Shown here piece after piece: positions 16,432 through 25,197 of a DNA stretch of 64,000 nt (its first letter is position 1; every line of letters begins with the position of its first letter). The translations under genes were made by a program, and so were the position numbers. The DNA comes from Burkholderia sp. IMCC1007. GTDB taxonomy: Bacteria; Pseudomonadota; Gammaproteobacteria; Burkholderiales; Burkholderiaceae. The notes beneath the pieces were generated by a model, which had not been told where the DNA came from, did no database searches, and saw only the letters and a list, made by a program, of their open reading frames with translations. The stretch spans positions 1 to 64,000 of the forward strand of contig NZ_JAPVQY010000022.1 of NCBI RefSeq assembly GCF_027257875.1, in the 5' to 3' direction.

Positions 16432-17121
16432 TCAGGCGGGCAGCGCGGCGGCGGCTGTCGGTTTCGTTTCGGCATCGCGGCGTTCGACGGCGAGCGGCGC
16501 GGCCGCGCGCCACAGCAGGTCGAACGTGCGCACGTCGTCGTGCCCGGCGAGCGCGGCGGCGACACGGCGCGTGGCGGCTGCGTCGCTGCCCTCGATCAGC
16601 ACGAGCGCGTCGGCGGCCGGACGCGCGGCCGCATCGGCGCCGATCGGCGCGGAAAGATCGGGCGCGGTGCGGAACAGCCGTGCCGCATGGATACCGGGTT
16701 CGCGCAACGCGTCGTCGAAGCGTTCGCGCAGGGCGGGCACGTCGACGCGCTCCGGCGGCAGCACGAACAGCGCGAGATGCACGCCTTCGCCGTCGCCGGC
16801 TTCGATCGTCAGGTCGCCGACTCGTCGCTGCGTGCCCGTCATCCGCTCGAAGTTCGCGAGCGACCAGGCCGTCTGGTGCGTGAACGCGCGCCGGTACGCG
16901 TCGCTGCGGAACACGTCGAGCGTCTCGGTCACGTACAGCGCGAGGTATTTGCGCGGGCCGTCATCGGTCGCGAGAAAACGCCGCGCATGCGTGAAGCCCG
17001 GAATCGCGACGCGTTCCTGCATGTGCTCGCGGTCGTACCACGCGTTGAAGTCGGCTTCGTAGGCGGGGTCGATATCCGTCCAGACGCAGAGCTGGCCGTG
17101 AGGAAGGGAAAGGCGGGTCAT
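16432..17121 (-). CDS. Dimeric alpha-beta barrel protein of unknown function
   Basis: The 229-residue product starts MTRLSLPHGQLCVWTDIDP and includes DFNAWYDREHMQERVAIPGFT, a motif seen in EthD/Dabb ferredoxin-like barrel proteins (residues about 24-45). The second half appears to repeat the fold more loosely, giving a two-barrel protein. Small-molecule binding or catabolic roles are known in such proteins, but no reaction can be named. It is located 92 bp upstream of the MFS gene and about 100 bp downstream of the LysR gene, on the same strand, so it probably belongs to the same catabolic cluster. Confidence 0.6.
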   Translation of the reverse strand: MTRLSLPHGQLCVWTDIDPAYEADFNAWYDREHMQERVAIPGFTHARRFLATDDGPRKYLALYVTETLDVFRSDAYRRAFTHQTAWSLANFERMTGTQRRVGDLTIEAGDGEGVHLALFVLPPERVDVPALRERFDDALREPGIHAARLFRTAPDLSAPIGADAAARPAADALVLIEGSDAAATRRVAAALAGHDDVRTFDLLWRAAAPLAVERRDAETKPTAAAALPA

Positions 17122-17221
17122 CGCGAGGTTCCTTGAGACGGGGTGTGTCAGGAACTCCAGTGTCCCGAAGACGGGCCGCGCCCGTCCAACAAGAAAACAA
17201 ATTCGCGGTGAACAGGTTTTC

Positions 17222-18277
17222 TTATGAGCGGCGCGGCCGGCGCTTCGCGGAAGGGGCGGGTGGCGCGGCTTTCGGTGTGCGTTTTGCCGCTGCGGTTTTG
17301 GTCTTGGTCTTGGTTTGGGTCGCCGGCCGGGCCGGTGCGTTGTCGACGGCACCGGTATCCGCATCGACCTTTGCCGACGCGCACGGCTTCGGACTTGCGG
17401 CCGCCGACATCGCACGCGCGACTTCGCTCGCCAGTTCCGCGATGCGCGCGGCGACCGGCAGGCCCTGCGTGCGATACGACGCGACCAGCGGCAGCGCGGG
17501 GAATTCGGGTTCGACGTCGAGCAGTTCGAGCGCGCCTTCCTGCAGTTCGCGCCCGATGATCGCGGGCGGCAGCGCGGCCACGCCGAAGCCGTCGGCGACG
17601 AGCCGGATCATCGCGGCGACCGACGTGATGCAGTTGATGCTGGCCGGCCGCTCGACGGCCGCGAACAGCCGCTCGATCGTCGCGTGCGGGCCCGAGTGGC
17701 GCGAGAAGCTGATGATCGGATACGCGGCGAGCCGCGCGACGTCGAGCCGTGCGCCGCCGAGCCCGAGGCGCGGGCTCGCCGCCCAGTGCACCGGGAACTC
17801 GCACAGCGGCAGATTCGTGAAGTCGGGGCCGGGCACCGGGTCGGTCTGCAGGATCAGGTCGACGCCGTCGGTGCTCAGCAGCCGGATCAGGTGCAGCGTC
17901 GTGTCGCTCGTGATCTCGACGTCGAGGCGCGGATAGCGCTCGCGCAGTTGCGCCATCAGCGCCGGAAACCAGCTGTGCACGATCGACTCGATCACGCCGA
18001 TCCGGATCAGGCCAGCGTCGCTCGCCGCATCGATGTCGCGGCGCATCTCGCTGTCGAGCCGCACGATCCGCTCGGCATAGGCGAGCATGCGCCGGCCCGC
18101 GGGCGTGAGTGTGGCCGAACGCGTGTTGCGGTCGAACAGCCGCACGTCGAACGCCTCTTCCAGCGACGCGATGCGGCTCGACACGGCGGCCTGCGTCGTA
18201 TGCAGTTTCTCGGCCGTGAGCCGAAAGTTTTCCAGCTTCGCGAGCCAGACGAAGGTTTCAAGAAACCGGATGTTCAT
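17222..18277 (-). CDS. LysR-family regulator with Ala/Pro/Lys-rich C-terminal tail
   Basis: The 351-residue protein has a standard LysR helix-turn-helix (FLETFVWLAKLENFRLTAEKLHTTQAAVSSRIASLE) and effector domain to about residue 290, then an extra tail of about 60 residues rich in Ala, Pro, Lys and Thr, ending in Arg-rich sequence. Such tails are seen in high-GC proteobacteria and may help DNA compaction or be neutral. It heads the minus-strand run with the dabb-like, MHS and DUF2848 genes and probably regulates it. Upstream is a 37-bp repeat array. Confidence 0.88.
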   Translation of the reverse strand: MNIRFLETFVWLAKLENFRLTAEKLHTTQAAVSSRIASLEEAFDVRLFDRNTRSATLTPAGRRMLAYAERIVRLDSEMRRDIDAASDAGLIRIGVIESIVHSWFPALMAQLRERYPRLDVEITSDTTLHLIRLLSTDGVDLILQTDPVPGPDFTNLPLCEFPVHWAASPRLGLGGARLDVARLAAYPIISFSRHSGPHATIERLFAAVERPASINCITSVAAMIRLVADGFGVAALPPAIIGRELQEGALELLDVEPEFPALPLVASYRTQGLPVAARIAELASEVARAMSAAASPKPCASAKVDADTGAVDNAPARPATQTKTKTKTAAAKRTPKAAPPAPSAKRRPRRS

Positions 18278-18413
18278 CGAATCCCGAACGGTGAGGCAGT
18301 GCCGCGCGCGGCGGCGGATCGGTCGATGTTAGCGGATTTTCGGGATGGCGAACGTGCGGCGTGCCGGACGATGCGCGCGCGGCCCCGCGGATGCCTTCGA
18401 CGGCGTGGCGCGC

Positions 18414-18635
18414 AGAGCGGAGCGACGCAGCGCCCGTCGTTGCAGCAGTAGCGCGTCGTCACAGCAGCGCCCGTCGTCGCCGCAATAGCGCGTCGTCACG
18501 GCAGCGCCCGTCGTTGCAGCAGTAGCGCGTCGTCACAGCAGCGCCCGTCGTCGCAGCAATAGCGCGTCGTCACGGCAGCGCCCGTCGTTGCAGCTGTAGC
18601 GCGCCGTCACGGCAGCGCCTGTCCTCGCAGCATTC
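18414..18635. repeat. 37-bp tandem repeats in alternating A/B types
   Basis: Units of exactly 37 bp start at 18451, 18488, 18525, 18562 and 18599, with a degraded unit before them. Types alternate: units at 18451 and 18525 have CACAGCAGCG and end in CAATA; those at 18488 and 18562 have CACGGCAGCG and end in TGTA or AGTA. The true period is thus 74 bp. There are no spacers, so it is not CRISPR. The array fills the 384-bp gap between the LysR gene and the SDR gene on its right. Confidence 0.9.
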
Positions 18636-18661
18636 GCCCGTCGCCACTGCACTCACCATCA

Positions 18662-19453
18662 TCACAGCTTGTCGAACGCGAGCGTCGGCACGTCGACGAC
18701 CATTGCGCCGCCGTCCGCGACGAGCGTCGCGCCGGTCACGAACGACGCGTCCGGCGACGCGAGGAACGCGCATACGGCCGCGATCTCGTCCGGATCGGCC
18801 GCGCGCCGCAGCGGCACGTCGGCGCTCACGTGCGCATACGCGCCGTCGAGCGTGTCGCCGTAGGCGGACATCAGCGGTTCCATTTCCGCATCGGCCATCG
18901 GCGTGCGGACCCAGCCGGGGCAGACCGCATTCGCGCGCACGCCGTGCGGCCCGTAGTCGCGGGCGAGCGACCGCGCGAGCCCGAGCAGCGCATGCTTGCC
19001 GACCGTGTAGCCGCACACGCCGGGGCCGGCCGCGAGCGCGGCGATCGATGCGACCAGCACGATGCTGCCGCGCTGCGCGATCAGGTCGGGCAGGCACGCG
19101 CGGGCGCTGACGAACGCGGTGTCGAGGTTCGCGTGCATCGCGTCGCGCCACCCGGCATCGTCGGTTTCGTCCGCGCGGCCGAGGCCGTGGCCGCCCGCGC
19201 ACGCGACGAGCGCGTCGATGCGGCCGAACCGTTCGGTGATCTCCGGCAGAAAGCCGGCCCAGTCGGCCGTGCTCGCGGCGTCGCCCGCGAGCGCGAGGCC
19301 GCCCGTTTCGGCGGCCAGCGCGTCGAGCGGCGCGCGCCGCCGCCCGATCAGCACGACGCGGTCGCCGTGGGCCGCGAAGCGGCGCGCGCACGCAGCGCCG
19401 ATGCCGGTGCCTGCGCCGGTGATCGCGATCGTACGGGGTTGCGGGTGCGTCAT
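18662..19453 (-). CDS. Short-chain dehydrogenase/reductase (SDR)
   Basis: A 263-residue classical SDR. Visible motifs are TGAGTGIG (residues about 12-19), the Asp-equivalent loop at DAASTADW, VACAGGHG in place of NNAG, the catalytic Ser in VLVASIAAL, and YTVGK with Tyr and Lys near 156-160. The C-terminal DPDEIAAVCAFLASPDASFVTG is typical of 3-oxoacyl-ACP reductase-like enzymes. The substrate is unknown. The gene stands alone on the minus strand, divergent from the zinc metallopeptidase. Confidence 0.88.
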   Translation of the reverse strand: MTHPQPRTIAITGAGTGIGAACARRFAAHGDRVVLIGRRRAPLDALAAETGGLALAGDAASTADWAGFLPEITERFGRIDALVACAGGHGLGRADETDDAGWRDAMHANLDTAFVSARACLPDLIAQRGSIVLVASIAALAAGPGVCGYTVGKHALLGLARSLARDYGPHGVRANAVCPGWVRTPMADAEMEPLMSAYGDTLDGAYAHVSADVPLRRAADPDEIAAVCAFLASPDASFVTGATLVADGGAMVVDVPTLAFDKL

Positions 19454-19900
19454 GTCGTGCTCCGGAAGGGTGTCGATTCCGGTCACTTTAGGCGGCGCGG
19501 GCCGACGCCGGTATCCGCCGAAAGGATGAACGCGACGCGGCCGGATGGCCGGTGACCGCGCCGATGCAGGTGTTGCGCCGCCCGGCACCCCGCACGTCCA
19601 TTTTGCAAAAGCTGACGATGTTCGGCACCGAATCGCTCTATCCTCCATATTTTTGGGATAAGTCGCAAAAGCCCGGCAAAATAGCGCGGGTGGGGCCGCG
19701 AAGCGACGCGTGGCGCGTTGGCCGGCCGATTCCGTCGTGCGAGCGGAGCGGCAGACGGCGATATTGGCGTGATCGTACCGCCCGATGCGTATGTCTGGGG
19801 CATATGCATTGCGTCTGCCCACGATCGTGTCGTCGTGGTCGATCGCCCGGTTGCGCGCTCGTGCGACCGGACCATCGACAAGGACAGGGAGGGCCCGGCA
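19454..19900. other. 447-bp divergent intergenic region
   Basis: No coding region is supported here. It must hold the promoters of the SDR gene (minus) and the metallopeptidase gene (plus). An AT-rich segment at 19597-19675 includes the palindrome TTTTGCAAAA at 19602-19611, the best candidate for a regulatory site. Confidence 0.5.
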
Positions 19901-20782
19901 ATGAGGCTGGACGACGAACAAGAAAGCGTGAACGTGGAGGATCGCCGCGGCGGCGGCGGTTTCATTGGCGGGCGCGGCGCGACGATCGGCATCGGTACGA
20001 TCGTGGTCGCGCTCGCCGCGTCGTATTTCTTCGGGATCGATCCGCGCGTGATACTGGAGGGTGCATCCGCGCTGCAGGGTGCGCAGCAGCACGCGCAGCC
20101 CGCGCCCGGGCAGCATCAGGGCGTGCCGGGGAACGACCCCGGCGCGGTGTTCACGCGCAAGGTGCTCGGCAATATCGAGCGCACGTGGACGAACGTCTTC
20201 AACAGCCAGTTGCATGCGCAATACGAGCCGCCGAAGCTCGTGATGTTCAAGAACTCGACGCCGACCGCGTGCGGCACCGGCCAGACCGCGATGGGGCCGT
20301 TCTACTGTCCGGCCGACCGCAACGTGTATATCGATCTCGGCTTCTACGACGAGCTGCGCAGGCGGTTCGGCGCGGGCGGCGATTTCGCGCAGGCCTACGT
20401 GATCGCGCATGAAGTCGGTCACCACGTGCAGAACCTGCTCGGCATTTCCGACAAGGTCGACGCCGCGCGCCGGCGCTCGAGCGAGGCACGCTCGAACGCG
20501 CTGTCGGTGCGGATGGAACTGCAGGCAGACTGCTTCGCCGGTGTGTGGGCGAACAATGCGCAGCGCGCGAACCAGCGGCTGATGGAGCCGGGCGATTTCG
20601 AACAGGGGCTGAAGGCGGCGGCCGCGATCGGCGACGATCGGCTGCAGCAGCAAGGGCAGGGCTACGTCGTGCCGGAGAGCTTCACGCACGGCACCAGCGA
20701 GCAGCGCGTGTACTGGCTGCGGCGCGGGATGGACTCGGGCGAGGTGAGCGCCTGCGATACGTTCGCCGCGAACGCGCATTGA
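19901..20782 (+). CDS. ypfJ: Neutral zinc metallopeptidase, YpfJ family
   Basis: The 293-residue membrane-anchored protein has one N-terminal transmembrane helix (GIGTIVVALAASYFFGI, residues about 28-46), a Gln/Pro-rich linker, and the zinc peptidase domain. The HEVGHH motif (His, Glu and His of HEXXH) is near residue 170, and the third ligand Glu is likely in MELQADCFAG. Conserved CGTGQTAMGPFYCPAD and the final SGEVSACDTF fit the family, whose function is unclear. The start at 19901 with GGGAGGGCC-like upstream sequence excludes an unlikely upstream extension. It is monocistronic. Confidence 0.87.
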   Translation: MRLDDEQESVNVEDRRGGGGFIGGRGATIGIGTIVVALAASYFFGIDPRVILEGASALQGAQQHAQPAPGQHQGVPGNDPGAVFTRKVLGNIERTWTNVFNSQLHAQYEPPKLVMFKNSTPTACGTGQTAMGPFYCPADRNVYIDLGFYDELRRRFGAGGDFAQAYVIAHEVGHHVQNLLGISDKVDAARRRSSEARSNALSVRMELQADCFAGVWANNAQRANQRLMEPGDFEQGLKAAAAIGDDRLQQQGQGYVVPESFTHGTSEQRVYWLRRGMDSGEVSACDTFAANAH

Positions 20783-21077
20783 TGTGGCGCTGCGCCGGTG
20801 TTGCAAGCGCGGCGCGCGCATTATTAGCCAAGCTGGCCCGATCGTTCCGATTGGCGGCGATCGCCGCGCACGACGTTTCGCGCGCCATTCGGCGTTCATC
20901 GCCGATTGCGCAACGCGCAATACAGGATTCCCGTCGCGGAATCCCTCGGCCGGACACGGCAGGCGGCTTTCCCGCCGCCGCCCCGAAGCGGATTTGCCGA
21001 TTTGTGCTCACCGGCGCATTTCGGCGCCGGTAGGCTGGCTCGAACTTCGACGCGTTCGGCCGCCCGCCGCCCCCTCC

Positions 21078-21809
21078 ATGCCGACTTCATCCGTTCCCGC
21101 CGATCATGAAGCCGCCGACTGGCAACGCGCACTGCGCGCGTGCGTCGATGCGTTCGACGCATTCGCGAGCCCGTCCGCGATCGTGTTCTATCGGCTCGAC
21201 CGGAGCGGCGAGCCGGCCGATTTCGAGCTGTTCGGCATGCCGGAGTCGATGCATCGCACCTACATCGCGCGCTACCGGATGCTCGATCCGCTGCATCCGT
21301 CGCGCTGCGCGGCAGGCGACCGCGCAGTCGTCACGCTCGCCTCCCAATTGCCTGACGAAAGACGCGATGCATCCGCGTACTGGACCCGTTTTCTGCGGCG
21401 GCATAATGTGGCCGATGTCGTCGAAATCTGGTTGCGCGACGAAGCGGGGCGGACGGTCGGTGCGTTTTCGCTGCTGCGCTTCGGCAACGGCGATCCGCAC
21501 GGCAACAGCACGGCCGGCCGGTTCGCGCCGGGCGAGATCGACGCGCTGGCGCGGTTGCAACCGGTTGCCGAAGCGGCGCTGGGCCCGCTGCTGCGCGCGC
21601 GCCGCGGGATTCACCGGATCGGCTGCGAGGAGCGGCTGACCTACCGCGAGGAGCAGATCGCGCGGCTCGTGCGCGACGGCCGTTCGAACAAGGAGATCGC
21701 GCGCGACCTCGCGCTCGGGCAGCCCACCATCAAGACGCATCTGATGCGCATGTATCGGAAGCTCGGCGTGTCGAATCGCACCGAGCTGGTCGGCGCATTG
21801 TTCCTGTAA
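21078..21809 (+). CDS. LuxR-family transcriptional regulator
   Basis: The 243-residue protein ends in a LuxR helix-turn-helix (LTYREEQIARLVRDGRSNKEIARDLALGQPTIKTHLMRMYRKLGVSNR). The N-terminal 150 residues form an uncharacterised sensor-like domain, not an acyl-homoserine-lactone domain by its motifs. It lies 210 bp upstream of the aldehyde dehydrogenase on the same strand and is the obvious candidate regulator of the amine cluster. The ATG at 21078 is preferred, since the longer frame upstream has no protein-like sequence. The preceding 20783-21077 interval shows no gene, only a GC-rich palindrome near 21011-21033. Confidence 0.83.
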   Translation: MPTSSVPADHEAADWQRALRACVDAFDAFASPSAIVFYRLDRSGEPADFELFGMPESMHRTYIARYRMLDPLHPSRCAAGDRAVVTLASQLPDERRDASAYWTRFLRRHNVADVVEIWLRDEAGRTVGAFSLLRFGNGDPHGNSTAGRFAPGEIDALARLQPVAEAALGPLLRARRGIHRIGCEERLTYREEQIARLVRDGRSNKEIARDLALGQPTIKTHLMRMYRKLGVSNRTELVGALFL

Positions 21810-22019
21810 TTTTTCCCGTAGTCGCATGCGTGCCGCGCTATTGGTCTGACGATGGCGCGGCATTCGTACGTCGCCTTCGCAGTCTCCGCATCACCGGCAT
21901 TTCGATTCCCCACGCGCTGCCAATTTGCGCTCACCGGGCGCGTTCCCCCGTCGATACAGTGGCCTGAAGCCCGCATGCCCGCGCGCATGCGGCCAGTCAC
22001 CACAACCATCGAGACGCCC

Positions 22020-23522
22020 ATGAGCAACACGAACTTCGTCGCCGTCAGCGACACCGTGCGCACCTTCGTCGCGTGCGACTTCGGCCTTTTCATCGACGGT
22101 GACATGCAGCCCGCGCACTCGCCGGCCCGGCTCGACGTGTACGACCCGGCGACGGGCGAACGGCTCGCGACGGTCGCCGATGCCGACGCGCAGGACGTCG
22201 ATTGCGCGGTCGCGAGCGCGAAGCACGCGTTCGACTCGCGCGTGTGGCGCGGGCTGCGGCCGGCCGACCGCGAGCGGATCCTACTGAAGCTCGCCGACCT
22301 GATCGAAGCCGACGCCGAAACGCTCGCGCAGCTCGAAACGCTGAACCAAGGCAAGTCGATCCACGTGTCGCGCGCGGTCGAAGTCGGCGCGAGCGTCGAA
22401 TACGTGCGCTACATGGCCGGCTGGGCGACCAAGATCACCGGCCAGACGCTCGACGTGTCGATCCCGTTCCCGCCCGGCGCGCGCTATACGGCCTATACGC
22501 GCAAGGAGCCGGTCGGCGTGGTCGCCGCGATCGTGCCGTGGAATTTTCCGCTGATGATCGCGGTGTGGAAGCTGATACCCGCGCTCGCGGCCGGCTGCAC
22601 GATCGTGCTGAAGCCGTCGCCGGAAACGCCGCTCACCGCGCTGCGCCTTGCCGAGCTGGCCCGCGAAGCCGGCGTGCCGCCCGGCGTGTTCAACGTGGTC
22701 ACGGGCGGCCGCACGTGCGGCGCCGCGCTGTCGAGCCACCCGTCGATCGCGAAGATCTCGTTCACCGGCTCGACCGCGACCGGCAAGCTGGTCGGCGCGG
22801 CGGCCGTGCAGAACATGACGCGCTTCTCGCTCGAGCTCGGCGGCAAGAATCCGATCGTGATGCTCGACGACGTCGACGTCGCGCAGGCGCTCGACGGCGT
22901 CGCCGCCGGCGCGTTCTTCAATCAGGGGCAGGTGTGCGCGGCCGCATCGCGCATCTACGTGCATCGCAGCAGGTTCGCGCAGCTCGCGGACGGCCTCGCG
23001 GGCGTCGCGCAGTCGATGAAGCTCGGCGCGGGCCTCGACACGACTGCGCAGATCAACCCGCTCGTGTCCGCGCACCATCGCGACAAGGTCGTGCAGCACA
23101 TCGAAGGCGCGCGCCGCGCGGGCCTCACGTTCCTCGCGGGCGGCACGCCGGCCGACGACCTGCCCGGCTACTACGTGAAGCCGGCGGTGATCGCCGATCC
23201 GCATCCGGACAGCGCGATCGTGCACGACGAAGTGTTCGGCCCGGTGATCGTCGTCGTGCCGTTCGACGATGCGGCCGACGCGGTGCGTCTCGCGAACGCG
23301 TCGCCGTACGGGCTCGCCGCGAGCATCTGGAGCAACGACCTGAAGCGCGTGATGAACCTCGTCCCGCAGATCGAAGCCGGCACCGTGTGGGTGAACTGCC
23401 ATATCCCGCTCGATCCGTCGATGCCGTTCGGCGGCTACAAGCAATCGGGCATCGGCCGCGAGTTCGGCCAGTACGCGATCGAAGGCTTCACCGAAACCAA
23501 ATCGGTCTGCATCGCGCACTGA
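22020..23522 (+). CDS. Aldehyde dehydrogenase, phenylacetaldehyde/betaine-type
   Basis: This 500-residue NAD-dependent enzyme has all catalytic elements: PWNFPLMIAVWK near 170, KPSPETPLTAL, the FTGSTATGK cofactor loop, the catalytic Glu in LELGGKNP (about 270) and the catalytic Cys in FFNQGQVCAAASR (about 305). It oxidises an aldehyde to an acid and fits as the second step after the transaminase encoded just downstream. It is closest in layout to phenylacetaldehyde and aminoaldehyde dehydrogenases. The ATG at 22020 is used; an upstream in-frame ATG at 21852 would add 56 atypical residues. Confidence 0.9.
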   Translation: MSNTNFVAVSDTVRTFVACDFGLFIDGDMQPAHSPARLDVYDPATGERLATVADADAQDVDCAVASAKHAFDSRVWRGLRPADRERILLKLADLIEADAETLAQLETLNQGKSIHVSRAVEVGASVEYVRYMAGWATKITGQTLDVSIPFPPGARYTAYTRKEPVGVVAAIVPWNFPLMIAVWKLIPALAAGCTIVLKPSPETPLTALRLAELAREAGVPPGVFNVVTGGRTCGAALSSHPSIAKISFTGSTATGKLVGAAAVQNMTRFSLELGGKNPIVMLDDVDVAQALDGVAAGAFFNQGQVCAAASRIYVHRSRFAQLADGLAGVAQSMKLGAGLDTTAQINPLVSAHHRDKVVQHIEGARRAGLTFLAGGTPADDLPGYYVKPAVIADPHPDSAIVHDEVFGPVIVVVPFDDAADAVRLANASPYGLAASIWSNDLKRVMNLVPQIEAGTVWVNCHIPLDPSMPFGGYKQSGIGREFGQYAIEGFTETKSVCIAH

Positions 23523-23610
23523 CGCGCGGCGCGCATTCCGAACACCTGAACACCCTAAGACCGCGATCCGGTGCGATCGAGGTTCAAACGATCCGACAGT
23601 GGAGATTGCA

Positions 23611-24951
23611 ATGAGCTACAACGAAGCGAAGTTCTGGCACCCGATGCTGCACCCGAACGAAATGAAACAGCGCAAGCCGATCCGGATCGTGCGCGGCGAC
23701 GGCTGCTACGTGTTCGACGAAGCGGGCAAGCAGCTCGTCGACGGCGTCGCGGGCCTGTGGAACGTGAACGTCGGGCACAACCGCCAGGAAGTGAAGGACG
23801 CGATCGTGCGCCAGCTCGACGAGCTCGAATACTTCCAGCTGTTCGACGGCCTGTCGCATCCGCGCGCCGAAGAACTGTCGAAGAAGCTGATCGACATGAT
23901 GGAGCCGGAAGGCATGCGCCGCGTGCTGTACAGCTCGGGCGGCTCCGACTCGATCGAGACCGCGCTGAAGATTGCGCGCCAGTACTGGAAAGTGCGCGGC
24001 CAGGCCGATCGCACGAAATTCATCTCGCTGAAGCAGGGCTATCACGGCACGCACTTCGGCGGCGCGTCGGTGAACGGCAACACGGTGTTCCGCCGCAACT
24101 ACGAACCGAACCTGCCCGGCTGCTTCCACGTCGAGACGCCTTGGCTGTACCGCAATCCGTTCACGCAGGATCCGGACGAGCTCGGCCGCATCTGCGCGGA
24201 AATGCTCGAGCGCGAGATCCAGTTCCAGAGCCCCGACACGGTCGCGGCGTTCATCGCGGAACCGGTGCAGGGCGCGGGCGGCGTGATCGTGCCGCCGGCC
24301 AACTACTGGCCGCTCGTGCGCGAGGTGTGCGACCGCTACGGCGTGCTGCTGATCGCCGACGAAGTCGTGACCGGCTTCGGCCGCAGCGGCAGCATGTTCG
24401 GCAGCCGCGGCTGGGGCGTGCGCCCGGACATCATGTGTCTCGCGAAGGGTATTTCGTCGGGCTACGTGCCGCTCGGCGCGACGGCCGTGAATGCGCGCAT
24501 CGAGGACGCGTTCGCCGCGAACGCCGACTTCGGCGGCGCGATCATGCACGGCTACACGTACGCGGGCCATCCGGTCGCCTGCGCGGCCGCGCTCGCGAGC
24601 CTCGACATCGTCGTGAACGAAGACCTGCCCGCGAACGCGGCGAAGCAGGGCGCGTATCTGCTCGAAGCGCTGCAGTCGTTCCCGGAACGCTTCGCGGCGG
24701 TCGGCGAGGTGCGCGGCAAGGGGCTGATGATCGCGCTCGATCTGGTCGCGAACAAGACGACGCGCGAGCCGATCGATCCGCTGTCCGGCTACGCGAACGC
24801 GGTCGCGGAAGTCGCGCGCGAGCACGGCGTGCTGGTGCGTCCGGTCGGCACGAAGATCATCCTGTCGCCGCCGCTCGTGATTCAGCGCGAGCAGCTCGAC
24901 CGGATCGTCGACGCGCTCGCGGCGGGCTTCGAGGCCGTGCCGTTCGCGTGA
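23611..24951 (+). CDS. Class III aminotransferase (omega-amino acid/amine:pyruvate type)
   Basis: A 446-residue PLP enzyme. It transfers the amino group of an amine or omega-amino acid to a keto acid, giving an aldehyde. Motifs include the phosphate-binding SSGGSDSIETALK (about 106-118), LIADEVVTGFGRSG with Asp contacting the PLP ring nitrogen, and the Schiff-base Lys in CLAKGISSGYVPLGA (about 285). The ATG at 23611 has GTGGAG six bases upstream; a GTG at 23599 is part of that site. It follows the aldehyde dehydrogenase by 88 bp and precedes a strong hairpin terminator. Confidence 0.9.
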   Translation: MSYNEAKFWHPMLHPNEMKQRKPIRIVRGDGCYVFDEAGKQLVDGVAGLWNVNVGHNRQEVKDAIVRQLDELEYFQLFDGLSHPRAEELSKKLIDMMEPEGMRRVLYSSGGSDSIETALKIARQYWKVRGQADRTKFISLKQGYHGTHFGGASVNGNTVFRRNYEPNLPGCFHVETPWLYRNPFTQDPDELGRICAEMLEREIQFQSPDTVAAFIAEPVQGAGGVIVPPANYWPLVREVCDRYGVLLIADEVVTGFGRSGSMFGSRGWGVRPDIMCLAKGISSGYVPLGATAVNARIEDAFAANADFGGAIMHGYTYAGHPVACAAALASLDIVVNEDLPANAAKQGAYLLEALQSFPERFAAVGEVRGKGLMIALDLVANKTTREPIDPLSGYANAVAEVAREHGVLVRPVGTKIILSPPLVIQREQLDRIVDALAAGFEAVPFA

Positions 24952-24980
24952 GCGCCTGACGGCGTGCCCGCGTGACGACG

Positions 24981-25017
24981 AACCGGCGGTGGGCGGCGAG
25001 GCTGCCCACCGCCGGTT
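24981..25017 (+). terminator. Hairpin terminator after the aminotransferase gene
   Basis: Perfect 14-bp arms AACCGGCGGTGGGC and GCCCACCGCCGGTT flank a 9-base loop. The following sequence has only short T runs, so termination may be partial and the permease operon may have its own promoter. Confidence 0.7.
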
Positions 25018-25197
25018 TGCCGATTTGGGCTATGACCGGATTATTTTGCCTGCGTATTTTTTCGTCATCGGATCGAGTGTGAACGAGCAGGGGCCGGGTG
25101 CCGAAGCGCTGAAGCGCCGGCCCGGGCCGATGGCGAAACAACGGACCGGAGCGGGCGCCGAAGCGCCGCCGCCGGTCGCTGAAGGAAGGAGACGAAG

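Noticed and set aside
18414-18635. 37-bp repeats as a CRISPR array
   Set aside because: Units follow each other without spacers and there are no cas genes.
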